Shown: positions 1 through 7,764 of the stretch, one piece after another
Layout of the letters: every line of letters starts with the position of its first letter
How positions within the stretch are numbered: position 1 is the stretch's first letter
Origin: Streptomyces sp. AA1529
GTDB lineage: Bacteria; Actinomycetota; Actinomycetes; Streptomycetales; Streptomycetaceae
Assembly: GCF_000280905.1 (NCBI RefSeq)
Contig: NZ_ALAP01000084.1
Coordinates: 1 to 55,682 of the forward strand
Length of the DNA: 55,682 bases
Direction of reading: 5' to 3'
Translations under genes and position numbers: made by a program
The notes under the pieces: model-generated
The model's database searches: none
Seen by the model: the letters and a program-made list of their open reading frames with translations, nothing else
What the model was told of the DNA's origin: nothing

Positions 1-1
1 C

Positions 2-1243
2 GGCCTGCCCGCGCCCGCCGACAAACCCTTCGCCGCGCTCGAGAAGGGCTCCGGCTCGCAGGAGATCGCCACCACGATGGCGTTCGTGCGGCTGGTCAAG
101 GACCTGATGCGGGACAAGGAGACCGGGAAGCGCTGGGTACCGATCGTGCCCGACGAGGCCCGCACCTTCGGTATGGAGTCGCTGTTCCCGTCGGCCGGCA
201 TCTACTCGCCGCTCGGCCAGAACTACGACCCGGTCGACCGCGACCAGCTGCTGTACTACAAGGAGGCCGAGGAAGGCCAGATCCTCAACGAGGGGATCAC
301 CGAGGCCGGTTCGCTGGCGGACTTCACCGCGGCCGCGACGTCGTACGCCACCCACGGCGAACCGATGATCCCGTTCTACATCTTCTACTCGATGTTCGGG
401 TTCCAGCGCACCGCGGACCAGTTCTGGGCGCTGGCCGACCAGCTCGGCCGCGGCTTCGTCATCGGCGCCACCGCGGGCCGCACCACGATGACCGGCGAGG
501 GCCTCCAGCACGCCGACGGCCACTCGCACCTGCTGGCCTCCACCAATCCGGCCGTCGTCTCCTACGACCCGGCGTTCGCCTACGAGGTCGGCGCCATCGT
601 CAAGGAGGGCCTGCGCCGGATGTACGGCCCGGACGCGGCGGCGCAGGAAGACGTCTTCTACTACCTGACGGTCTACAACGAGACCAAGGTGCAGCCGCCC
701 ATGCCCGCGGGCGAGGGCGTCGAGGAGGGCATCCTCAAGGGGCTGTACCGCTTCCAGGAGGCGGAGGACGCCGCCGACGACGCACCGCGCATCCAGCTCC
801 TGGCCTCCGGTACGGCGATCCACTGGGTGCTGGAGGCGCAGCGGATCCTCGCCGAGGAGTGGGGCGTGGCGGCCGACGTGTGGTCGGCGCCGTCCTGGAC
901 GGAGCTGCGGCGCGAGGCCATGGAGTGCGACGCCGCCGCGCTGCGCGGCGAGGAGCGGGTGCCGTATGTGACCCGCGCGCTGGAGGGCGCTCCGGGTCCG
1001 GTGCTGGCGGTCAGCGACTGGATGCGGGCCGTGCCCGACCAGATCAGCCAGTGGGTGGAGCAGGACTGGGCCTCGCTGGGCACGGACGGGTTCGGGCTCT
1101 CCGACACCCGGGAGGCAGCCCGCCGCTACTTCGGCGTGGACGCCGAGTCGGTCGTGGTCGCCGCGCTGTCCCGGCTCGCGCGGCGGGGCGAGGTCAAGGC
1201 GGAGGACGTCCGCCGCGCCGCCGAGAAGTACGGTCTGGCCTGA
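2..1243 (+). CDS. aceE: Pyruvate dehydrogenase E1 component, C-terminal part (partial at window start)
   Basis: The reading frame is open from base 2 and ends at TGA 1241-1243, giving 413 residues, about the last 45% of a homodimeric (AceE-type, about 900 aa) E1. This enzyme decarboxylates pyruvate with thiamine diphosphate and acetylates the E2 lipoyl domain. Visible family features are the QEIATTMAFVRLV segment near the start, the SPLGQNYDPVDRDQLLYYKE region, and the GRTTMTGEGLQHADGHSHL active-site loop around residue 165. The C-terminal transketolase-like domain ends in a region with AEKYGL. The internal Met at 77 is not a start. A strong terminator follows at 1319. The upstream part lies outside the window. 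Confidence 0.95.
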   Translation, partial: GLPAPADKPFAALEKGSGSQEIATTMAFVRLVKDLMRDKETGKRWVPIVPDEARTFGMESLFPSAGIYSPLGQNYDPVDRDQLLYYKEAEEGQILNEGITEAGSLADFTAAATSYATHGEPMIPFYIFYSMFGFQRTADQFWALADQLGRGFVIGATAGRTTMTGEGLQHADGHSHLLASTNPAVVSYDPAFAYEVGAIVKEGLRRMYGPDAAAQEDVFYYLTVYNETKVQPPMPAGEGVEEGILKGLYRFQEAEDAADDAPRIQLLASGTAIHWVLEAQRILAEEWGVAADVWSAPSWTELRREAMECDAAALRGEERVPYVTRALEGAPGPVLAVSDWMRAVPDQISQWVEQDWASLGTDGFGLSDTREAARRYFGVDAESVVVAALSRLARRGEVKAEDVRRAAEKYGLA

Positions 1244-1318
1244 CGCGGTCCGCCGCGTCCCCGGCGGCTCGGAAGAGCTCGGCCGGGGACGCGGCGGAAG
1301 AGCACGGCCGCAGCACAC

Positions 1319-1361
1319 GAAGGCCCTGCCCCCGGAATCCATCCGCGGGGGCAGGGCCTTC
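1319..1361 (+). terminator. Rho-independent-type terminator after aceE
   Basis: A perfect 16-bp inverted repeat (arms 1319-1334 and 1346-1361) encloses an 11-nt loop 76 nt after the aceE stop. There is no T-run, as is normal for Streptomyces terminators. It separates aceE from the convergent transporter genes. Confidence 0.8.
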
Positions 1362-1371
1362 GCGCTGCTCC

Positions 1372-1450
1372 GGTGACCGACGACCGGTGACCGGTGACCG
1401 GTGACCGGCGTCAGTGCCGGTGACCGGTCACCGCGGTCCGGTCACTCCGG
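1372..1450. repeat. Tandem GGTGACC heptamer cluster
   Basis: Between the aceE terminator and the transporter small subunit lies a run of GTGACCG/GGTGACC units. Three perfect heptamers follow an imperfect one, and then come inverted copies (GGTCACC, CCGGTCAC). Function is not evident. It may be slippage-generated or add hairpin potential at this convergent gene end. Confidence 0.6.
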
Positions 1451-1546
1451 CTCGGGGTGCTTGCGCAGTCGGAGAATGGCGGCTACCAGGCCGCCCCAGA
1501 CGATGAGGATGGCCACGGCCATCATCACGATGGCTCCGGTCGACAT
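1442..1546 (-). CDS. Small subunit of NSS transporter (MetS-like, 34 aa)
   Basis: A 34-residue single-span membrane protein too short for ordinary ORF calling. It begins MSTGAIVMMAVAILIVWGG and ends with a basic/acidic tail (RLRKHPEPE). Its ATG overlaps the stop of the upstream transporter gene (TGATG at 1548-1544), and a GAGGAGG ribosome site lies inside the end of that gene, so the two are translationally coupled. Size, one hydrophobic helix of about 20 residues, coupling and position match the MetS small subunits known beside methionine/alanine NSS importers such as MetP of Corynebacterium. Substrate is inferred from that relationship only. Confidence 0.85.
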   Translation of the reverse strand: MSTGAIVMMAVAILIVWGGLVAAILRLRKHPEPE

Positions 1547-3084
1547 CAGCGCACCTCCTCACTGTCGGCAGTGCTCTCGGTCTCTCCCGCACCGGGTGCC
1601 CCGCGCCAGGGGATGAGCGAGATCAGCACCCCCACCAGCAGTGCGCCGGCGGCGACGCCCCATCCGGCCCAGGCGAGGAAGGAGAGGGGGTATCCGGCGT
1701 AGTTCTCGTCCAGCTCCTTGCGGAAGCTGTCGATCATCATCCAGCCGAGCACCAGCGGGGTGATGATCCCCAGGCAGACCCGCCACCACGTGCCCAGCCG
1801 CACGGCCGAGGTCTCGTCGGCATGGGCCTGGAAGGTCCGCAGCCGGCGCAGCACCCAGGCCATGACGATCAGGAAGACGAGCGCGGCCAGCGCGATGCCG
1901 TACTGGTTGATGAAGTGGTCGGCCGCGTCCAGCAGGGACAGGCCCGCGTCCGTGGGGAAGAGCGCCAGCGAGACCACCGCCAGCAGGCCGCCGACGATCC
2001 ACACGGCGGGCACCCGGCGCATGCCGGTGCGGTCCTGCACGGCCGAGATGACCACCTGCACGATGCTGATCAGCGAGGAGAGCCCCGCGATGGCCAGCGA
2101 GACGAAGAAGACCACCCCGAAGGCCGCGCCCAGCGGCATCTGCGAGATGACCGCCGGGAAGGCGATGAAGGCCAGCCCCACTCCTTCGCTGACGACGTCG
2201 CCGACGGCGGCACCGCTGGACTGCGCCATGAAGCCCAGAGTGGCGAACACCCCGATACCGGCCAGGATCTCGAAGGAGCTGTTGGCGAAGCCGGCCACCA
2301 GCGCGGAGCCGGTCAGGTCGGCGCGGCGGCCCAGGTAGGAGGCGTAGGTGACCATGATGCCGAAGCCGATGGAGAGCGAGAAGAAGATCTGCCCGTAGGC
2401 GGCGACCCAGACGCTGCCGTCGGTCAGCGCGCTCCAGTCGGGGGCGAAGAGGGCGTCCAGCCCCTTGGCCGCGCCGTCCAGCGTCACGGCGCGGACCACC
2501 AGGACGACGAAGAAGACCACCAGGGCCGGGATGAAGATCTTGTTGGCCCGTTCGATGCCGCGGCGCACGCCCAGCGCCAGGATGATCAGCACGATCAGCC
2601 ATACGGCGAGCAGCGGCCAGAACACATTGCCGACGAAGGAGCTGGGGAGTCCGGGTTCGGCCGCGGCGTGCAGGAAGTCGCCGCCGAAGAACCCCTCGGG
2701 GTCGTCGCCCCAGTCCTTGCCGAAGGAGAATCCGGCGTAGCGTACGGCCCACGCCACGATCACGGCGTAATAGGAGGCGATGACGAAGCAGATGGCGACC
2801 TGCCACCAGCCGATCGCCTCGGCCGGGCGGGAGATCTGCCGGAAGGCCGCGGGCGGCGACTTCCGGTACTTCCGGCCGACGGTGTATTCGAGGATGAGCA
2901 GCGGGAGGCCCGCTGTGAGCAGCGCGACGAGATACGGGAGCAGGAAGGCCCCGCCGCCGTTCTTGTAGGCCTCAGCGGGAAAGCGCCAGATGTTTCCCAA
3001 CCCGACGGCGGAACCGATGGCCGCCATCAGGAATCCGGCCCGCGAGCCCCACTGTTCGCGCTGTTCGCGATTTTGCTGAGACAT
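1546..3084 (-). CDS. Neurotransmitter:sodium symporter (NSS/SNF) family transporter
   Basis: 512 residues with about 11-12 hydrophobic segments, the LeuT-fold family that couples Na+ influx to amino-acid uptake. TM1 near residues 18-45 contains the NSS signature GSAVGLGNIWRFP followed by KNGGGAFLLPY. The C-terminal tail (AGETESTADSEE) is acidic. ATG at 3084 follows a purine-rich stretch. The gene is coupled to the 34-aa subunit downstream and is divergent from the WYL regulator, with 74 bp between them. By family and by the MetS-like partner it probably imports Met, Ala or a similar neutral amino acid. Confidence 0.92.
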   Translation of the reverse strand: MSQQNREQREQWGSRAGFLMAAIGSAVGLGNIWRFPAEAYKNGGGAFLLPYLVALLTAGLPLLILEYTVGRKYRKSPPAAFRQISRPAEAIGWWQVAICFVIASYYAVIVAWAVRYAGFSFGKDWGDDPEGFFGGDFLHAAAEPGLPSSFVGNVFWPLLAVWLIVLIILALGVRRGIERANKIFIPALVVFFVVLVVRAVTLDGAAKGLDALFAPDWSALTDGSVWVAAYGQIFFSLSIGFGIMVTYASYLGRRADLTGSALVAGFANSSFEILAGIGVFATLGFMAQSSGAAVGDVVSEGVGLAFIAFPAVISQMPLGAAFGVVFFVSLAIAGLSSLISIVQVVISAVQDRTGMRRVPAVWIVGGLLAVVSLALFPTDAGLSLLDAADHFINQYGIALAALVFLIVMAWVLRRLRTFQAHADETSAVRLGTWWRVCLGIITPLVLGWMMIDSFRKELDENYAGYPLSFLAWAGWGVAAGALLVGVLISLIPWRGAPGAGETESTADSEEVR

Positions 3085-3158
3085 GACCGTTTCCTAGTTC
3101 GCTGTATAACGGGCGGAACGTTAACAGCGGGCCACGGCCCACGGGAGGAGTATTCAGC

Positions 3159-4346
3159 ATGCGGGCAGCCCGGCTGATCAGGATGGTGCTGCTGCTCCAG
3201 GCGCGGCGGGAGATGACCGCCGCGGAGCTCGCAGCGGAACTGGAGGTCTCCGAGCGTACTGTCTCACGCGATGTCCTGGCACTCTCCGAAGCGGGCGTGC
3301 CGGTGTACGCGGACCGCGGACGTGCGGGCGGATACCGGCTGGTCGGCGGCTACCGCACCCGGCTGACCGGGATGGGCCGCAGCGAGGCGGAGGCGCTGTT
3401 CCTGTCCGGGGTGCCCTCGGCGCTGCGCGATCTGGGGCTGGCCGACGCGGCCTCGGCGGCGCGGCTGAAGGTCTCGGCGGCGCTGGATCCGGCGCTGGGC
3501 GATGTGCACGGCAGTGCGGCGCAGCGCTTCCATCTGGACGCGCCCGGCTGGTGGCAGGCGCCCGAGACCCCGGCCCTGCTGCCCGCGCTGGCCGACGCCG
3601 TCTGGTCCGACCGCGGGATCCTGGTCCGCTACCGCCGCGGTGACACGCCCGGTGACCGGGAGGTCGAGCGGGAGCTGGAGCCGCACGGCCTGGTGCTGAA
3701 GGCGGGCCGGTGGTATCTGACGGCCCGCGTCCCCGCGGACGCGGGCCGGGCGGACCGGTCCCCCTGGCGGGTCTACCGGGTGGGCCGGTTCACCGAGGTC
3801 ACCGTGCACGACGCGCACTTCGACCGGGACGGCGGATTCGACCTGGCGGGCTTCTGGGCGGAGCACGCGGCGGCGTTCGCGCACTCGCTGCTGCGGTCGG
3901 AGGTGACGGTGCGGCTCACCGCCCCGGGTGTCCGCCGGCTGCGGTACGTCACCGACCGGGCCGCTGCCGACGAGGCGCTGGCGGGCGGCACCGTGGACGG
4001 GCGGGGCCGCACGACGGTGGTGCTGGGGGTGGAGAGCGAGGAGGTGGGTTTCGAACAGCTTCTGACGCTGGGTCCGGAGTGCGAGGTCCTGGGGCCGCCG
4101 TCGCTGCGGCAGCGCTTCGCGGACGCGGCGCGGCGGACGGCGGCCCTCTACCCGGAGGCCGCGGACGGTCCCGCCCCGGGGGACGCGGGGCCGCCCCCGC
4201 AGCCGGGGCCGCAGCGGGTCCCGGAGCGGGAGAGGGTCCCGGGACGGGCGGCGGCCCCCGCGGCGGGCCCGGCGGCCGGCGCCGTGGCGGACCCGGTCGC
4301 GGGCGCCGCGGCGGGCCGGGCCGCGGGCCCGGACGCTCAGCGGTAG
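3159..4346 (+). CDS. HTH-WYL transcriptional regulator (YafY family)
   Basis: 395 residues. Residues 1-60 form a DeoR/HTH_11 winged helix (LEVSERTVSRDVLALSEAGVPVY followed by the wing RAGGYRL). A WYL-type ligand-binding domain occupies about residues 130-215, and a WCX-like C-terminal domain follows. The last 65 residues are low-complexity Pro/Ala/Gly, unusual for the family, and look like a tail grown by GC-rich slippage. GGAGGAG precedes the ATG. It is divergent from the transporter gene and overlaps the convergent SDR gene by 10 bp at the 3' ends. The target is unknown; the adjacent NSS operon is the obvious candidate. Confidence 0.88.
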   Translation: MRAARLIRMVLLLQARREMTAAELAAELEVSERTVSRDVLALSEAGVPVYADRGRAGGYRLVGGYRTRLTGMGRSEAEALFLSGVPSALRDLGLADAASAARLKVSAALDPALGDVHGSAAQRFHLDAPGWWQAPETPALLPALADAVWSDRGILVRYRRGDTPGDREVERELEPHGLVLKAGRWYLTARVPADAGRADRSPWRVYRVGRFTEVTVHDAHFDRDGGFDLAGFWAEHAAAFAHSLLRSEVTVRLTAPGVRRLRYVTDRAAADEALAGGTVDGRGRTTVVLGVESEEVGFEQLLTLGPECEVLGPPSLRQRFADAARRTAALYPEAADGPAPGDAGPPPQPGPQRVPERERVPGRAAAPAAGPAAGAVADPVAGAAAGRAAGPDAQR

Positions 4347-5290
4347 TCGGCCGGGTCCACCGGCGTGCCGGCGTCTGCCTGCTCGATGTCGACGAGGTAG
4401 CGCCAGGCGTCCGGCGCCGAGCCGTCCGTGTCGGTGAAGCCGTAGGCCCGGGCCAGTCCGCCGCTGGAGAGGGACTGCCCGCTCCAGCGTGCCCGCTGCG
4501 GGTCGGTGGCGAGCGCGGCCACGGCGCGGCCCACGAAGACGGGGCTCTCGGAGATGGCGAAGTGCCGGTCGACGGCACAGCCGTCCCGCCAGTTCTCTTC
4601 CGTCACCCGGAAGTGGGTGTCCAGCATCGCCTCCGAGCGCAGCCAGCCCGGGGTCAGGCAGACCACGGTGGTGCCGAACTCCTCGGTCTCCTGGGCCAGC
4701 CCCCGGGCGACTCGGAGCGGCGCGGACTTGGCCAGGTCGTAGTAGACCGGCTCCCGGTAGCGCCGGTTGTACTCCTCGGTGCCGTCGGTGACCTCGACGA
4801 GCAGCCCGCCCGGACGCCGGGTCAGCAACGGCAGCGCATGGCTGCTGGTGATCAGGTGGGCGTCGATGCTCAGCCGCAGCACCCGCAGCCCGTCGGCCAG
4901 GTCGTGCTCCCACAGCTTCTTGCCCCAGCCGACCAGATGGTCACCGCCCCACAGGTCGTTGACCAGGATGTCGAGCGCGCCCGTCTCCCGGTCGATGCGG
5001 TCGATCAGCGCACGCACCCGGGCGGGGTCGAGGTGGTCGACGGCGACGGCGGTGGCGCTGCCCCCGCTCTCCCGACCGGCTTCGCCCGCCAGTTCGGCCG
5101 TCTCCTCGATCGTCTCGCTCGCCCGGCCGACCTCGCTGGTCGTGGCGCGGGTGGTACGGCCGGTGGCGTAGACGGCGGCCCCGGCCCGGCACAGTTCGAC
5201 GGCCATCGCCCGGCCCGCTCCCCTGGTGGCTCCGGCGACCAGGGCGACCTTGCCGGCCAGCGGCCCCGGGGAACTGCTCTGCTCCTGCAC
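4337..5290 (-). CDS. Short-chain dehydrogenase/reductase (SDR)
   Basis: 317 residues. The N-terminal Rossmann motif is GATRGAGRAMA (residues 20-30), followed by a Thr/Arg-rich loop (ATGRTTRATTSE) that suggests NADP(H) preference. The NNAG-equivalent is NDLWGGD (111-117), and the catalytic pair is Tyr184-x3-Lys188. An Asp-rich C-terminal extension after residue 260 includes TDTDGSAPDAW, a feature of the longer SDR subgroup annotated as dehydrogenases of unknown substrate. No biosynthetic partner is adjacent, so the substrate cannot be assigned. Confidence 0.9.
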   Translation of the reverse strand: MQEQSSSPGPLAGKVALVAGATRGAGRAMAVELCRAGAAVYATGRTTRATTSEVGRASETIEETAELAGEAGRESGGSATAVAVDHLDPARVRALIDRIDRETGALDILVNDLWGGDHLVGWGKKLWEHDLADGLRVLRLSIDAHLITSSHALPLLTRRPGGLLVEVTDGTEEYNRRYREPVYYDLAKSAPLRVARGLAQETEEFGTTVVCLTPGWLRSEAMLDTHFRVTEENWRDGCAVDRHFAISESPVFVGRAVAALATDPQRARWSGQSLSSGGLARAYGFTDTDGSAPDAWRYLVDIEQADAGTPVDPADYR

Positions 5291-5586
5291 CTGTTGCTCC
5301 TTCTCGCGGCTACCCGCGCCTTCGACGACTTCTCAGTGCTCCGCACGGCTCTCTCGCGGCGCCCTCGGCATACCTGGGTGTACCGGCGTGCCGGGGTGTG
5401 CGGCGGCGTCCGGCCGGGCGCCGCCGCCGCATCCGTCCGGGCGGGACACACTGCCGGTGATACCGGACACCGCCTGTCGGGTATCGGAACCGGAATTGCC
5501 GTGCGGTGCACCTCTCGTAACGACACAGCCGCATCTGGCGCACTCCGCGTGCATTGCGGGCCTCCAGGCCCGATGCTGAGTGCGTG

Positions 5587-6108
5587 ATGGACGAGACGGA
5601 GTTCTGGGAGCTGATCGACTCCACCCGGCAGGAGGCCGACAGCGATCCCCAGGAACAGGCGGACCTGCTGGTGGAGCGGCTGACGCAGCTCGACCCCGAC
5701 GCGGTGACGTACTTCGCCCGCCACTTCGAGTCGCGCTACAACCGGGCCTACCAGTGGGATCTGTGGGCGGCCGCCTGGATCCTGCTGGACGGCGCGAGCG
5801 ACGACGTCTTCGACGCGTTCCGCTGCTGGCTGATCGGCCAGGGCCGGGAGGTCTTCGAGGGCGCCGCCCACGACGCGGACGCGCTCGCCGAGCTGCTGGA
5901 CGACTTCGACGAGGAGCTGGACGGCGACGGCGAGGAGCTGGGCTTCGCGGCGGACGAGGCGTACGAGCAGCTCACCGGCACCGTCCTGCCCGACCTGGGG
6001 CTGCCGGAGGCTCCGGCCGACCCGGAGGGCGTCGCCCTCGACCTGGAGGACACCGGGGCACTGGCCGACCGCCTGCCCCGGCTGTGGGACCGCTTCCGGG
6101 GCGAGTGA
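5587..6108 (+). CDS. DUF4240 domain protein
   Basis: 173 residues, very acidic (runs such as DDFDEELDGDGEEL). It starts MDETEFWELIDSTRQEA, the usual opening of DUF4240 proteins, followed by a conserved core (RHFESRYNRAYQWDLWAAAWI). The ATG at 5587 was chosen over an in-frame upstream Met at 5554 because homology-like sequence begins there; GTG 5584 is also possible. The function of the family is unknown and the protein is predicted cytosolic. The 296-bp divergent gap before it holds both promoters but no element I can name. Confidence 0.8.
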   Translation: MDETEFWELIDSTRQEADSDPQEQADLLVERLTQLDPDAVTYFARHFESRYNRAYQWDLWAAAWILLDGASDDVFDAFRCWLIGQGREVFEGAAHDADALAELLDDFDEELDGDGEELGFAADEAYEQLTGTVLPDLGLPEAPADPEGVALDLEDTGALADRLPRLWDRFRGE

Positions 6109-6365
6109 CCCCGGCGGCGTCACTCCGTCCGCCGCCGCACCCCCGGCCGCGCTCGTCGCCGCCACGGCCACCGCACCGACCGCGGCCTGCACCTGCTTAT
6201 CCCGCTGCCCCGCTCGCGCGGCACGCTGTACCCGGTCCGCTCGCGGTTCGACCGGGGCGGACCCGATGGGACCGGGCACGCCGCGGACGCCGTTCACGGT
6301 CGCCGCCGTACGCGGACCGTGAGCCGCGGCCGACAACGGCCCGGCGCATACGTCAGGATGGGCGC

Positions 6366-7253
6366 ATGCGTATCGCGGTCACCGGATCCAGCGGACTCAT
6401 CGGCTCGGCGCTCACCCGCTCCCTGCGGGCAGAGGGCCACGACGTGCTGCGGCTGGTGCGGCGCCCCGCGGCCGCGGCCGACGAGGTGCGGTGGGACCCG
6501 AGAGCGGGCCGGGTGGACACCGCGGGGCTGGCCGGGTGCGAGGCCGTCGTCCATCTGGCGGGCGCCGGGATCGGCGATCACCGTTGGACGGACAGCTACA
6601 AGCGCGAGCTGCGCGACAGCCGGGTGCAGGGCACCCGGACCGTCGCCGAGGCGCTGGCCGGACTGGACACCCCGCCCCGCACCCTGATCGTCGGCTCGGC
6701 GATCGGCTATTACGGCGACACCGGGGACCGGGCCGTCGACGAGTCCGCCCCGCCCGGCGAGGGGTTCCTGGCAGAGCTGTGCCAGGACTGGGAAGCGGCG
6801 GCCGGTGCCGCGCAGGACGCCGGGATCCGCACGGTGCTGGGCCGCACCGGCCTGGTCGTCGCCCGCGGCGGCGGGGCGTGGGGGCGGCTCTTCCCGCTGT
6901 TCAAGGCGGGCCTCGGGGGGCGGCTGGGTGACGGGCGGCAGTACTGGAGCCATATCGCCCTGCACGATCATGTGGCGGCGCTGCGGTTCCTGCTGGACGA
7001 GGAGGCACCGGCCGGGCCGGTGAACCTGACCGCACCGGAACCGGCCACCAACCGCGAGGTGACCGCCGCCATGGGGCACGTGCTGCGCCGCCCCACCCCG
7101 TTCCCGGTGCCGGCGCCCGTCCTGCGGGCCGCTCTGGGCGAGTTCGCCGGGGACGTGCTGGGCAGCCAGCGCGTCCTGCCCCGCCGGCTGCTGGATGCGG
7201 GCTTCCGGTTCGCCTTCCCCACGGTCACGGAGGCCATCCGCGCCGCCCTGTGA
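6366..7253 (+). CDS. TIGR01777-family NAD(P)-dependent epimerase
   Basis: 295 residues, an atypical SDR. The Rossmann motif TGSSGLIGSAL lies at residues 6-16. A GAGIGDHRWTDSYKRELRDSR segment (about residues 65-85) and SAIGYYGDTG (about 115-125) are hallmarks of the YfcH/SulA-like TIGR01777 group. The C-terminal DUF1731-type region contains GSQRVLPRRLLDAGFRFAFP. Substrate is unknown for the family. The ATG is preceded by AGGATGG. The 257-bp gap upstream (6109-6365) is GC-rich and shows no gene. Confidence 0.9.
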   Translation: MRIAVTGSSGLIGSALTRSLRAEGHDVLRLVRRPAAAADEVRWDPRAGRVDTAGLAGCEAVVHLAGAGIGDHRWTDSYKRELRDSRVQGTRTVAEALAGLDTPPRTLIVGSAIGYYGDTGDRAVDESAPPGEGFLAELCQDWEAAAGAAQDAGIRTVLGRTGLVVARGGGAWGRLFPLFKAGLGGRLGDGRQYWSHIALHDHVAALRFLLDEEAPAGPVNLTAPEPATNREVTAAMGHVLRRPTPFPVPAPVLRAALGEFAGDVLGSQRVLPRRLLDAGFRFAFPTVTEAIRAAL

Positions 7254-7262
7254 GCCCTCTCC

Positions 7263-7299
7263 CCTCCGGCGGGCGGGCGCGGGCGTCCGGCGCCGGAGG
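7263..7299 (+). terminator. Possible terminator after epimerase gene
   Basis: Arms CCTCCGGCG (7263-7271) and CGCCGGAGG (7291-7299) form a 9-bp stem with a long loop 10 nt after the stop codon. The loop is GC-rich and could shorten the apparent distance by internal pairing. Moderate support only. Confidence 0.45.
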
Positions 7300-7439
7300 A
7301 GCCGGAATCGGGTCCGGGAGCGGGTCCGGGAGCGGTGCGTCACGGCGGTGGACGCCGGGGATGTGCATCCGGGCGCCCCTCGCGCGACGTACCGCGCGGG
7401 CGGCGGCACACGAACGCTCGAACACGGGTATGAGCTGAG

Positions 7440-7735
7440 CGCGCCGGGGCATCAGGACGGCAGCCGGCGCCCGCAGCAGCACAGGGACCCACGCACCCGG
7501 ACAGGTCGGAACGCGCCCGCACAGGCGCGGACACCGGCACGCACAGCAGCCGCAGGCAGCACTCGCGGCACACGGACCCGCACACACACGGACGCGGAGA
7601 CGCACAGCCGGACACACGCACCGCCGCACGGCAACAGCAGCGCCGCACAGCAACAGCACCACCGCACGGCAACAGCACAGCCGCACAGCCGCACAGCACG
7701 AGAACAGGCAGCAGTGAGAAGGCAGACCCATCGGC
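7440..7735. repeat. Low-complexity CA/GCA-rich intergenic tract
   Basis: The 511-bp gap 7254-7764 contains about 300 bp with a C/A/G-only bias, built from short imperfect units such as GCACGG, CAACAGCA and CCGCACAG. Two near-identical copies of CGCACGGCAACAGCA lie about 46 bp apart. No gene is convincing here. The strand asymmetry (almost no T on the plus strand) would give an unstructured 5' leader for the downstream oxidoreductase. Confidence 0.55.
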
Positions 7736-7764
7736 TCGTACGCGCGTCGACGTCGGGAGGAAAC

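Noticed and set aside
7254..7764. CRISPR-like array in the repetitive gap
   Set aside because: Units are short, imperfect and irregularly spaced with no constant repeat or spacer length, and no cas gene is present.
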